DNA of 39,418 nucleotides from positions 1-39,418 of the forward strand of contig CAMDIH010000017.1 of NCBI GenBank assembly GCA_945898515.1, written 5' to 3'. The notes under the pieces are model-generated. The model searched no databases, was not told the DNA's origin, and saw only the letters and a program-made list of their open reading frames with translations. The DNA is from Candidatus Neomicrothrix parvicella RN1. GTDB taxonomy: Bacteria > Actinomycetota > Acidimicrobiia > Acidimicrobiales > VFJN01. The position numbers and the translations under genes were made by a program. Below are positions 23,814-34,627 of the stretch, piece after piece; the stretch's first letter is position 1; every line of letters begins with the position of its first letter.

Positions 23814-26800
23814 AACAGCACCGAGCCCTGGTCGGTCGCGGGAGCCGCACCGGTGGGCCGCTCGGTCCGCACTTCCAGGCGACGCCGCAGCAGCGAGCGC
23901 ACAACCCACAACCACGCCATCACCTCGAGGGCCAGCAAGCCATAACGCACCGGGGAGGTGACATAGCGCAGCGTGGCGTTACCACCGGAGGGCACCGCGA
24001 AGGAACTGGCCCAGCCAAAGGGCTCGGTGCGCTTCGTCGCCGCACCATCAACCTCGAAGACCCAGTGTGGCGAGGAGGCCGCTGATTGGAACACCGAGGC
24101 ATCGTCGGGCACCGGGCCGGAGCGCTGTTGATAGCCGTCGTTGGTGGGAAGGGCCGGCGCCAGGCCCGACAGATCCAGACCCAGGGCGGCGTCGATCCCG
24201 CCATTCACCGGGAGTGTGGTGCCGGGGGGCAGTATCGCCAACGGGGGCACGAAGGCCTCGTTGCGGTACACCGTGAGCCCGGCGGGAATATCGATCCGAA
24301 CCAAGTCGAGTTGGGCCGCTAACGAAGCCGAGAACTCGGCAGGCACCGGTACCAATTCGGTGCCAAAAGCCAAGGGGGCGAGCGCTTCGGGCACCACCAG
24401 ATACTGCACCCCCATCGGACCCAATAGCCGGCCCAGGCGCGTCGTCTGCCCCTCCCGAGCCAAGTCGAGAGCGTCGGCAATCAACCCGGTGGGACCATCG
24501 TCGGAACCAACCCAAAGATCTTCCAGCCCGGGCGCTCCCCCGCTGGTGGTGCCGTAACCCAGACCGTCGTCGAGGCGCCAACTACCCAACGGCAACACGG
24601 CGGGATCGCCCACCCACAGCACCCGGAACGGGGCCTGATCGTTTTCGGTGTCGATGAACCGCAGCGCTTGCTGATGGTCGCTGGGCGGCATGAACCAGCG
24701 GCCGTTGAACGATGCGCCGAGCACGGGGATAACCCCCGCGACCACCGCCATTGCCGCCGCCGCCGAGGCCACCTGGCGCCAACCGAACCGATAGCCAGGC
24801 AGATCCACCTCGAAGGCGGCCACACCCATGGCCACCGCTAACGCCAGGCCGATGGCGGCCGGCGCAAGCAACACCTCAACCGGCGGCAAGGCGATCGGCG
24901 CGTTCCCCCGCTGCGCCGCCCACGCCGCCGCAAACGACGCCACTGCCAACGTCCACCCCCGCACCGCCCAGGCATACCGGGGCCCCCGGCCGATGAGTAG
25001 CGGCAACAGGGCCGCCACGAGGAACGACCAACCGATGGGCGCACTCCCTAACGGACCCACCTGGAAACGCAACAGCGCGGCCAGATCGGAGGGGACCGCC
25101 GCCCGTTCAGGGCCCACCAACGCCGACAGGGACCCACCGGGACGGACAAAACCCAGGCTCCAGGGAAGATGGAGGGCGATCGCCAGGCCGGCGCCGCCCA
25201 GCGCCGACAACAAGATGCGGCGATTTCGCTGCGCACCCATAGCCAGGAGACTGCCGATCACTAGCGCCAGCGCCATGGCCACCACGATCAGCGGGGCCAC
25301 CGGCAGCAGCGCCGCCAGTATCGCCGTAACCAGACCGATCCCCAGGATGTGTCCGCCCAGAGATTGTGGACGCCACCCGGGACCGGCGGCTCCACCGGCG
25401 GCGCCGAAGGGCGAGAGTTCACTGGCCCGGGCCAACATCCCCAGCAACGTCGGAGCCGCCGCGTACAGGCCCAGCGCCCCCCAACGCCCGTTGGCCAGCG
25501 CGTTGTAGGGCAAAGGATTCGTGACGTAGACCACCAGGCAGGCGATCTGGGCGTAACGCGATCCGATGGGACCGGCGAGCCGATAGGCGCCCAGCGCCCC
25601 CAGGGGGATGAGGCCAATGATCACGATGGTTCGAAGCAATCCCATCGCCCCGATGACGGTGAAACCGGCTCCCCCAAGCAACCCCAGGGCGGTGGGGGTG
25701 GGCGAGTCGGAGCCCAAACCGGCAGAGCGCCAACCACCCGCCCAGACCCGCACCAGATCAACCGGCGACGATGCGAACCGCACCATCTCCCCAATAGCGG
25801 GAACCCCGCGGGTGATGAGGTGCCGACTACCCACCAGTAACACCAGTGCCACCGCGGCCCCTGTCCAAACCGACACCCGCAACGAACCGGACCGCCAGGC
25901 CCCCGCCATATCGCGACTGCCCCGAGCCAGGTCCGTGAAGCGGTCACCGCCTCTTCCGATCTGCCCCCGCAAGAACTGGCTCACCCGCGCGCTTCCCCGC
26001 ACCATCGAGCGACCAACCTGACGGTCGCTCACGTGACGGAACCCCTTCACCTGTTGGCGGGCGGCGTGCAATGCCCGCGGGCGGCGCAGGTTCCATGTCC
26101 AGGCGAACACCACATCCCCGGCCCGCTTTCGCCGACCCGCCAACAGCGAGTAGGTGATCTCCAGGAAACCGATCAGGATGATCTGCGGGAGTGTCCGCAG
26201 GAGCGCCAGCGGGCCGTAACACGTCAGCAGAATGTGGAGGCGGTGACGGGCCTGCAATCGGCGCCGCTCATCCAGTCCCCGGGTTAGGGCGAGAATGTCG
26301 CCGTGGCGCGCCACGGCGACCGGGGCAATCACCACCCGAGCTCCCGCGATCTGCGCTCTCCAGCACAGGCTCACGTCATCGAGGAAGTCGTCGATGCCCT
26401 CGTCGAACCCGCCGATCTCATCGAAGAGGTCGGCTCGCACCAAGCTGCAGGCCCCGGGGACGGTGAACACGTCGCGCACGGCGTCGTGTTGGGATTGATC
26501 CAACTCACCACGCTCAACGAGCGGTATGCCAAAGCCGGCATGGTCCATTCCCTGACCAACCTGAAGGAGGCGATGCGGGTCGTCCCAATCCACCAATTTC
26601 GGACCCACCACCGCAGCGTTCGACCGAAAGGCTTCCTCCACGAGGAGCCGTATCGCACCCGGATCCGGGGCCACATCGTCATGGCAGCAGAAGTAGAAGC
26701 CAGCTCCCTCCACCAACCCCAGCGCCTCGTTGATCGACGCACCGAACCCGTGGTCGTGAGCGAGTCTGTACACGAGAGCATCCGGGGCCGCCTGGGTCAC

Positions 26801-27007
26801 CCGCTCCTTCACCGCAACGGCACTGTTGGCGTCCACCACGAGCAACGACAGGTTCGGGTAGTCCTGGGCGACCAGGGCCGCCAGGACCTCCTCGAACCAA
26901 GCCCCCGGATCGCGCGCGACCACCACGGCAACCACGGCTGGAACAGGGGGTGTCGTGTCGGGGATCGCGTCAGCAACTGCATCATTGCTAGGGGGCGTAG
27001 TCTCCAC
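23810..27007 (-). CDS. Giant family 2 glycosyltransferase fused to polytopic membrane region
   Basis: The 1065-residue protein has an N-terminal GT2 domain (about 22-270). It shows VPAVVAVVVARD, the nucleotide-binding VVDANS (near 58-63), the metal-binding region CCHDDVAPDPGA (108-119), PGACSLVRADLFDEIGGFDEG and the second acidic motif DDFLDDVSLCWRA. Amphipathic helices near 280-300 lead to a long C-terminal part with about a dozen membrane helices (375-800). An outside domain (800-1000) and one last helix near 1020 follow. This architecture is known next to DUF5719 in actinobacteria, but its product is undefined; transfer of a sugar to a lipid carrier combined with export is my inference. 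The start is a GTG at 27007 with a TATTAT box nine bases upstream and no Shine-Dalgarno. Confidence 0.85.
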   Translation of the reverse strand: METTPPSNDAVADAIPDTTPPVPAVVAVVVARDPGAWFEEVLAALVAQDYPNLSLLVVDANSAVAVKERVTQAAPDALVYRLAHDHGFGASINEALGLVEGAGFYFCCHDDVAPDPGAIRLLVEEAFRSNAAVVGPKLVDWDDPHRLLQVGQGMDHAGFGIPLVERGELDQSQHDAVRDVFTVPGACSLVRADLFDEIGGFDEGIDDFLDDVSLCWRAQIAGARVVIAPVAVARHGDILALTRGLDERRRLQARHRLHILLTCYGPLALLRTLPQIILIGFLEITYSLLAGRRKRAGDVVFAWTWNLRRPRALHAARQQVKGFRHVSDRQVGRSMVRGSARVSQFLRGQIGRGGDRFTDLARGSRDMAGAWRSGSLRVSVWTGAAVALVLLVGSRHLITRGVPAIGEMVRFASSPVDLVRVWAGGWRSAGLGSDSPTPTALGLLGGAGFTVIGAMGLLRTIVIIGLIPLGALGAYRLAGPIGSRYAQIACLVVYVTNPLPYNALANGRWGALGLYAAAPTLLGMLARASELSPFGAAGGAAGPGWRPQSLGGHILGIGLVTAILAALLPVAPLIVVAMALALVIGSLLAMGAQRNRRILLSALGGAGLAIALHLPWSLGFVRPGGSLSALVGPERAAVPSDLAALLRFQVGPLGSAPIGWSFLVAALLPLLIGRGPRYAWAVRGWTLAVASFAAAWAAQRGNAPIALPPVEVLLAPAAIGLALAVAMGVAAFEVDLPGYRFGWRQVASAAAAMAVVAGVIPVLGASFNGRWFMPPSDHQQALRFIDTENDQAPFRVLWVGDPAVLPLGSWRLDDGLGYGTTSGGAPGLEDLWVGSDDGPTGLIADALDLAREGQTTRLGRLLGPMGVQYLVVPEALAPLAFGTELVPVPAEFSASLAAQLDLVRIDIPAGLTVYRNEAFVPPLAILPPGTTLPVNGGIDAALGLDLSGLAPALPTNDGYQQRSGPVPDDASVFQSAASSPHWVFEVDGAATKRTEPFGWASSFAVPSGGNATLRYVTSPVRYGLLALEVMAWLWVVRSLLRRRLEVRTERPTGAAPATDQGSVLL

Positions 27008-27016
27008 GGTTGTTCA

Positions 27017-27022
27017 ATAATA
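27017..27022 (-). promoter_or_regulatory. Candidate -10 box, giant GT2 gene (TATTAT, nine bases before GTG)
   Basis: TATTAT is one of the most AT-rich hexamers in this GC-rich intergenic region. It is followed by TGAACAACC and the GTG start at 27007. A start site six to eight bases downstream gives a leader of one to three bases. The region is divergent with the small gene at 27108. Confidence 0.55.
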
Positions 27023-27095
27023 GGCCGCTCGACTCTCCGCCCCGACCCATCCCCGCTGGCCCGCGGCAGGGTTGTCCCGATTCATGAGCCACCAG

Positions 27096-27101
27096 TATCG
27101 T
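27096..27101 (+). promoter_or_regulatory. Candidate leaderless -10 box, small gene at 27108 (TATCGT-N6-ATG)
   Basis: TATCGT is followed by GAAAGG and then ATG. The GAAAGG is too close to the start codon to act as a ribosome binding site, which favours the leaderless reading. Confidence 0.5.
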
Positions 27102-27107
27102 GAAAGG

Positions 27108-27350
27108 ATGGATCGCCCCCAGATCGACGATGTGGCATCGATTGTGCAGGACATTGCCTACGTATCGGTCGGCCTCGGTGTCCTTGCCTTTCAGCGCCTG
27201 CAGGTGCGACGGCACGAGTTCGCCCAGAGTCTCGAGGGCCACTCAGACGACGCCCGGGGGACGCTTGGTCTCGTGGGGACCCTCGTGAACGGGCGGTTGA
27301 AACTGGTAGAGGAGCGGCTGAGCGCCGCTCTCGACATCACGCGTCGCTAA
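27108..27350 (+). CDS. Small conserved-looking protein of unknown function
   Basis: This 80-residue protein is not recognised. It starts with a polar segment (MDRPQIDDVASIVQDI), then a hydrophobic stretch (AYVSVGLGVLAFQRL) that could be a short membrane or buried helix. A basic helical region follows, then an amphipathic C-terminal helix (LKLVEERLSAALDITRR). There is no cysteine. ATG 27108 is chosen for its TATCGT box six bases upstream; an in-frame ATG at 27084 and TTG at 27072 would add unrelated residues. It is divergent from the giant GT2 gene and 22 bases upstream of the WbbL-like GT2 gene, so it may take part in the same envelope pathway. Confidence 0.6.
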   Translation: MDRPQIDDVASIVQDIAYVSVGLGVLAFQRLQVRRHEFAQSLEGHSDDARGTLGLVGTLVNGRLKLVEERLSAALDITRR

Positions 27351-27360
27351 GCCACTCCCC

Positions 27361-27366
27361 TACGAT
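27361..27366 (+). promoter_or_regulatory. Candidate leaderless -10 box, WbbL-like GT2 gene (TACGAT-N6-GTG)
   Basis: TACGAT is followed by GAGCCG and the GTG start at 27373. There is no ribosome binding site. The gene therefore probably has its own promoter despite lying only 22 bases after the preceding stop. Confidence 0.5.
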
Positions 27367-27372
27367 GAGCCG

Positions 27373-28311
27373 GTGATCACACGGGTGCGAGTGGTGGTGC
27401 TGTGCTGGAACAACCAGGATGTCTTGCCGCGTTGCGTCGAACACCTCCTCGCCACGCAATGGCCGGTGGGGGAACTCGAGATCGTGGTGGTCGACAACGG
27501 CTCCCAGGACGGATCTGTGGACCACTGGACCGAGCGCTATCCCGACGTGCGCCTCATCCCAACCGGCCGCAACCTTGGCTTCGCCGCCGGCGTAAACACC
27601 GGTCTCCGCGATCTTGGCGAGGTGGAGGCCATGGCGCTGGTGAACTCCGATGCCTTCGTGGACCCAGGGTGGCTCTCCCCGCTCGCCGAGGCTCTCAACG
27701 CCGATTCGGCCATCGGGGCCGCCTCCCCCAAGATCCTCTTCACCACCCCCGACCCGGACGGCCTCGCCCGCATTAACAACGCTGGCAACGAAATCGGCTC
27801 CACCTGGGAACCCCGCGACCGTGGCTACGGCGAGACCGACTGTGGCCAATACGACCAAGCCGAAGACATCTGGGGGTGGTGTGGTGCCGCCGTACTGCTC
27901 CGCCGCCGCTATTTCGACGAGATCGGCCCCTTCGACGAAGGGCTCTTTATGTACTGCGAAGACGTGGACCTTTCCTGGCGGGGCCGACACGCTGGTTGGC
28001 GGTACCGCTACGTTCCGACCTCAGTGGTGCATCACCAGCACCGGGGTAGTTCCGGCGGCAAACGCACGCCCCTTCTCGATCACCTCAACCGTCGCAATCG
28101 CCTCGTGGTGGTGAGCCGACATGGTGGTGCCCGGGGGCGCGCCGTGGCCTGGAGCAGAGCGTTGGGCGGAATCGGCGCGGGCATCGGGAAGGACATCCTG
28201 CGTCCGCTCCTCCGCCGGCATCAGCCCGAGGTGGCCGGGGTCCGACGACGAGTGCGGGCCATGATTGACGCTGCTCGAATCCTGGGTGGCGGCCACCCCC
28301 CGTTGCCGTAA
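27373..28311 (+). CDS. Family 2 glycosyltransferase, WbbL/rhamnosyltransferase-like
   Basis: The 312-residue GT2 enzyme shows VVVLCWNNQDVLPRCVEHLL, the nucleotide-binding VVVDNGSQDGS (about 38-48), GRNLGFAAGVNTGL, the metal motif NSDAFVDPGW and the acceptor-side motif FDEGLFMYCEDVDLSWR. This combination is typical of WbbL-type rhamnosyltransferases, which add rhamnose to a lipid-linked sugar at the cytoplasmic face. In mycobacteria WbbL uses dTDP-L-rhamnose. Here the next two genes make GDP-D-rhamnose, so the donor may be different; this is inference from context. The C-terminal 60 residues are Arg/Gly-rich and could touch the membrane. GTG start at 27373 with TACGAT six bases before it. Confidence 0.85.
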   Translation: MITRVRVVVLCWNNQDVLPRCVEHLLATQWPVGELEIVVVDNGSQDGSVDHWTERYPDVRLIPTGRNLGFAAGVNTGLRDLGEVEAMALVNSDAFVDPGWLSPLAEALNADSAIGAASPKILFTTPDPDGLARINNAGNEIGSTWEPRDRGYGETDCGQYDQAEDIWGWCGAAVLLRRRYFDEIGPFDEGLFMYCEDVDLSWRGRHAGWRYRYVPTSVVHHQHRGSSGGKRTPLLDHLNRRNRLVVVSRHGGARGRAVAWSRALGGIGAGIGKDILRPLLRRHQPEVAGVRRRVRAMIDAARILGGGHPPLP

Positions 28312-28314
28312 GGT
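28309..28314 (+). promoter_or_regulatory. Candidate leaderless -10 box, rmd (TAAGGT-N6-ATG)
   Basis: TAAGGT is followed by CCAGGC and the rmd ATG at 28321. Its first three bases are the TAA stop codon of the upstream glycosyltransferase, so stop codon and promoter element share bases. Confidence 0.5.
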
Positions 28315-28320
28315 CCAGGC

Positions 28321-31161
<2,841 letters not shown>

Positions 31162-31165
<4 letters not shown>

Positions 31166-31860
31166 GCCTCGAAGTATTTCCAATCCATGGGATTCCCGAG
31201 GTACGCCGCGGCGATGATCTGGCGGGCCTCATCGCGTCGGCCGAGCCCGACCTACGTGATGGCGATGTGGTGGTGGTAACCCAAAAAGTGGTGTCGAAGG
31301 CCGAAGGTGCCATGGCGCTGATTGATCCCGACGATCCCCGAGGCCACAAGGCCCTGGTGGAGGACGAGTCGGTGCGGATCGTTCGCCGTCGGGGTGAACT
31401 TCTCATCAGCGAAACCAAACACGGCTTCGTCTGCGCCAATGCGGGGGTTGACCTATCCAACGTGGACGAGGGCTGGGCCGCTCTGCTTCCGGTGGACAGT
31501 GATCGTTCGGCCCGACGCATACGCGATGGGCTACGCGCTGCGCTTGCGGTGGAGGTGGGAGTCATCGTGTCGGACACCTTCGGTCGCCCGTGGCGCCGCG
31601 GCCTCACCGACGTGGCCATCGGCTGTGCCGGGATTCAGGCAGTGGTGGACCTACGGGGTACCGAGGACTCCCGTGGCCGCATCCTGCAGGTCACGGAGGT
31701 ATGCGTGGTCGATGAACTCGCCGGCGCCGCCGATCTGGTGATGGGAAAGGCCACCGGCGTGGCCGCCGCCGTCATTCGGGGCGTCGATCCGGGATGGCTA
31801 GGGCAGGGAAATGTGCACGACGAAATCGTGCGATCACCGCGGGAGGACCTGTTCCGCTAG
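31162..31860 (+). CDS. cofE: Coenzyme F420-0:L-glutamate ligase (CofE), single-domain
   Basis: CofE adds glutamate residues to F420-0. The 232-residue protein has GDVVVVTQKVVSKAEG, HGFVCANAGVDLSNV, the SDTFGRPWRRGLTDVAIGCAG motif with catalytic/metal-binding acid, and DELAGAADLVMGKATGVA near the end, all typical of CofE. Actinobacterial FbiB is usually a fusion of CofE to a nitroreductase-like domain that reduces dehydro-F420-0. Here the protein ends at residue 232 with no C-terminal domain, so either that step is encoded elsewhere or the route differs. The ATG at 31162 overlaps the cofD stop as ATGA. Last gene of the plus-strand run; convergent with the GalE-like gene. Confidence 0.92.
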
Positions 31861-31881
31861 GCCGGTGACTGGCGTCGATCC

Positions 31882-32826
31882 CTACCGGGCGCCGAACCAG
31901 CGCAGTACCTCAGCGGTACCCGTGGCCAGATCCGTCCACGGTTCCCATCCCAGGTGCAGGGCGGCCCGGCCGGGATCGAGCGCGCTGCGGGCCAGTTCGC
32001 CCGGGCGGGCAGGCGCCATCACCGCCGCCTCGGTGACCCCCGCCGCCGCCGCCATCGCCGCGTAGAGTTCATTCACCGACGTCTCCACGCCCGTGCCGAT
32101 GTTGCAGAGCAGGCCACTGCCCTTCTCAGCGGCCCGGACAAAGGCGTCCACGGCGTCGTCCACATACACAAAATCGCGGGTCTGGGTGCCATCACCAAAG
32201 ATCGTGCACGGTCGGCCATCGATCAGCAGACCCGCAAAAATAGCCACCACTCCGGCCTCACCGTGGGGGTCCTGGCGAGGACCGTAGATGTTGGCCATGG
32301 CCAACGAGGTGAACTCGATCCCGTGGATCGCCCGGTAGACGTTGAGATAATCAGTGACCACGCGCTTGGCTACGCCGTAGGGCGACGCCGGCTGCTGGGG
32401 ATGCGACTCCTTCACCGGTAGGTCCTCCGGCGCCGGTTCCCCGTAGATCGTCCCGCCACTGGAGGCGAACACCACCTTACGAGTACCCGCGATGCGGGCG
32501 CCTTCCAGCACATTGATGCTGCCGAGCACGTTTACTTCGGCGTCAAAGGCCGGTCGGGCCACTGACACCCGCACGTCAGCCTGGGCGGCGAGGTGAAAGA
32601 TCACCTCGGGTGCTCGGCGCCCGATGAGTTCCACCACCGCCGCTTCACGGATATCGACCTGATGGACCTTGAGGTCATGGGAACGGTCGGCTCGGGCCTC
32701 GGCCAGATTGGCCAGGGAACCGCTAGAGAGGTCATCGACCACCTCGACGCTATGCCCCTCGGCCAGCAGGCGATCCACCAGCGTTGATCCGATGAAGCCT
32801 GCTCCACCCGTTACTAGTGCCCGCAT
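31882..32826 (-). CDS. NAD-dependent sugar epimerase, GalE/UDP-glucose 4-epimerase-like
   Basis: The 314-residue extended short-chain dehydrogenase has TGGAGFIGSTLVDRLL (NAD site, 6-21), HLAAQADVRVS, the catalytic Ser region VVFASSGGTIYG and the YGVAK pair in SPYGVAKRVV. NIYGPRQDPHGEAGVVAIFA and DGTQTRDFVYVDDAVDAF point to UDP-sugar 4-epimerases or related enzymes. Its exact substrate cannot be read from sequence. AGGAGA just before the ATG, overlapping the TAG stop of the guanylyltransferase-like gene, is a good ribosome binding site. It is the last gene of a minus-strand sugar-nucleotide run and convergent with cofE. Confidence 0.85.
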   Translation of the reverse strand: MRALVTGGAGFIGSTLVDRLLAEGHSVEVVDDLSSGSLANLAEARADRSHDLKVHQVDIREAAVVELIGRRAPEVIFHLAAQADVRVSVARPAFDAEVNVLGSINVLEGARIAGTRKVVFASSGGTIYGEPAPEDLPVKESHPQQPASPYGVAKRVVTDYLNVYRAIHGIEFTSLAMANIYGPRQDPHGEAGVVAIFAGLLIDGRPCTIFGDGTQTRDFVYVDDAVDAFVRAAEKGSGLLCNIGTGVETSVNELYAAMAAAAGVTEAAVMAPARPGELARSALDPGRAALHLGWEPWTDLATGTAEVLRWFGAR

Positions 32827-32834
32827 CCGCTCTC

Positions 32835-33830
32835 CTAGGTCTCTTCCGGAATCCTTACACCACTGAGCAAGGCCCCCGGTGGCACCACAACTTCGTCACC
32901 TACCACGGTGCCCGCTTCGAGCACCGCCCCCGAGCCGATCAACGCCCGGGCTCCAATGATGGCATCCCGCACCCGGGCTCCCGAACCAATACGGGCGCCG
33001 GGGAACACCACCGATTGCTCCACCGTGGCACCAGGGCCCACATGGGCACCGGAACCCACCACCGAAGTGACAACAGCACCTTCGACATGGGCCTGAGGGT
33101 GGACACCCGACTCCTGGGCGCGCCGACCGTTGAGCAGATCAAGATTGGCGGCCAGATAGGTCGTGGGGGTGCCCGCATCGATCCAGTAGGCATCGCCGTC
33201 GAGGGCGAAGAGCGTGCGCTCAGCCACCATGGCCGGAAACGTGACCCGCTCCACGTTCACCGGCCCGGCGGGTGCGATGCGATCCAGTACCGACGGCTCC
33301 AGCACATAGGTACCGGCGTTGATCCGGTTGGTGGGGGCTTGGTGACGGGGCGGTTTCTCAATGAAGGCAGTGACCCGCCCATCGGCCTCGGTGGGGACCA
33401 CCCCAAAGGCGGAGGGATCCTCCACCGCGTGCAGCGCAAGAGTGCCCTCAGCTCCCGCAGCATCATGAAACGCCACCAGGGCCCCGATATCTAGATCGGT
33501 CAGCACGTCGCCGTTGACCACCAGGAAGCGTTCGGTGACTCCAGCATCTCGCGCCGCGAAGCGAATGGCTCCCGCCGTATCCAGCGGGGTTGATTCGATG
33601 GCGTAATGCAGCGCCACACCGGCGCAGCGTCCGTCGGGGTAGACATCCTGAAACGCATCCGGCCGATACCCCAGCGCCAGAACGGCGCGCTCCACACCGT
33701 GATCACAGAGGTGCTCAAGGACCCTCTCGATCATGGGCCGATGACCCACCGGGAGCATCTGCTTGGGCGTCGTGTTCGTGAGGGGGCGCAGCCGCGTACC
33801 GAAGCCCCCGACAAGGAGGACTGCCTGCAC
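32835..33830 (-). CDS. Mannose-1-phosphate guanylyltransferase-like NDP-sugar pyrophosphorylase with hexapeptide domain
   Basis: This 331-residue nucleotidyltransferase joins an NTP_transferase domain to a left-handed beta-helix. The N-terminal LLVGGFGTRLRPLT (6-19) with K23 in TPKQMLPVG is the nucleotide-binding loop; VNGDVLTDLD carries the metal aspartate; FIEKPP and NAGTYVLEP are also typical. Residues 245-325 are hexapeptide repeats (such as GSGAHVGPGATVEQSV). Mycobacterial Rv3264c of the same type makes GDP-mannose, and the linked gmd/rmd genes need GDP-mannose, so GDP-mannose synthesis is the best call; RmlA/glucose-1-phosphate specificity is the alternative. The GTG start at 33830 shares its first base with the TAG stop of the upstream gene (TAGTG). 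Confidence 0.85.
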   Translation of the reverse strand: MQAVLLVGGFGTRLRPLTNTTPKQMLPVGHRPMIERVLEHLCDHGVERAVLALGYRPDAFQDVYPDGRCAGVALHYAIESTPLDTAGAIRFAARDAGVTERFLVVNGDVLTDLDIGALVAFHDAAGAEGTLALHAVEDPSAFGVVPTEADGRVTAFIEKPPRHQAPTNRINAGTYVLEPSVLDRIAPAGPVNVERVTFPAMVAERTLFALDGDAYWIDAGTPTTYLAANLDLLNGRRAQESGVHPQAHVEGAVVTSVVGSGAHVGPGATVEQSVVFPGARIGSGARVRDAIIGARALIGSGAVLEAGTVVGDEVVVPPGALLSGVRIPEET

Positions 33831-34573
33831 TAGCCCGCTGGGGTGGAGGGCGCCTGGGGAGCCACCGTGGTGGTGGTTTCACCCGAGCTGTCGGGAACCT
33901 GTGCCCCATCGGCAGCACCGAGAGCCTCCAGGTCCGCCGCCGTGGGGGGCTTGGGGATGTCGGCCTTGCTATCGCCATAGAAGATCGTGATGCCGCCACC
34001 GTCGTCGGACAAACGCCGGTTACCGAAATCGCCGGTGGTAATCACCGGTTGGGCAGCCTCATCGGACACGTTCTCCCAGTAGGCCATCCGAAGTTCGGGG
34101 TTGGTCACCCCTTCGCAGATGGTCTTGCCCTCTTCCACCGTTTCCCCACCGTAGACAAGTTTGCTGTCGCTGATGGAGACGTTCTGCGGCGGATTTCCAG
34201 AGCGAGCGTCGTCCAGGAAACGCTCAAACGTGGCATTCGCCCCTACGCCTAGTGACGAGAAGGGATGGAGGTGTATGACGCCATCACCGTGGGTGTGGAC
34301 GCCAATTTTGCTTTCGAACTCGGGGATCGCTTCCCGGAACTCGCCACACACATTGATGCCGTAGGCGGTGTGAATGTGTTTGCCTAATTGCGGCGCGCCA
34401 CCCATGTCCTGGCTGTTGCGCAGGTCACGGGAATACGTCACCAGCGACACGCCCAGTACGACGACGAGAATCAACACGCTGGGGAACAACAGGCTCCGAG
34501 GCTGCCGAGACGAACTGCTACCACCTGCTCGGGCTGCCCGGGAGACCTTTTTTGCTGACGATGCCTTGCCCAT
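33830..34573 (-). CDS. Membrane-anchored secreted protein with HxHxD...HxH motif, unknown function
   Basis: The 247-residue product has a basic Ser-rich N-terminus (1-28) and a membrane helix (29-46). The outside domain contains YGINVCGEFREAIPEF, then HTHGDGVIHLHPF (93-105; H93, H95, D97, H101, H103). A second cysteine is C153 in GKTICEGVT, possibly disulphide-bonded to C76. The HxHxD...HxH cluster looks like a metal site. I do not recognise a named family, though proteins of this kind seem common in related actinobacteria. The tail (205-247) is Ala/Pro/Thr-rich and probably disordered. A TAGAGT box ends ten bases before the ATG. The stop overlaps the guanylyltransferase-like start, so the two are coupled. 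Confidence 0.7.
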   Translation of the reverse strand: MGKASSAKKVSRAARAGGSSSSRQPRSLLFPSVLILVVVLGVSLVTYSRDLRNSQDMGGAPQLGKHIHTAYGINVCGEFREAIPEFESKIGVHTHGDGVIHLHPFSSLGVGANATFERFLDDARSGNPPQNVSISDSKLVYGGETVEEGKTICEGVTNPELRMAYWENVSDEAAQPVITTGDFGNRRLSDDGGGITIFYGDSKADIPKPPTAADLEALGAADGAQVPDSSGETTTTVAPQAPSTPAG

Positions 34574-34627
34574 AGGATTTCAGACTCTACAAGGCCATGA
34601 CCGCCGTACCCATTCAGGGCCGGGGCG

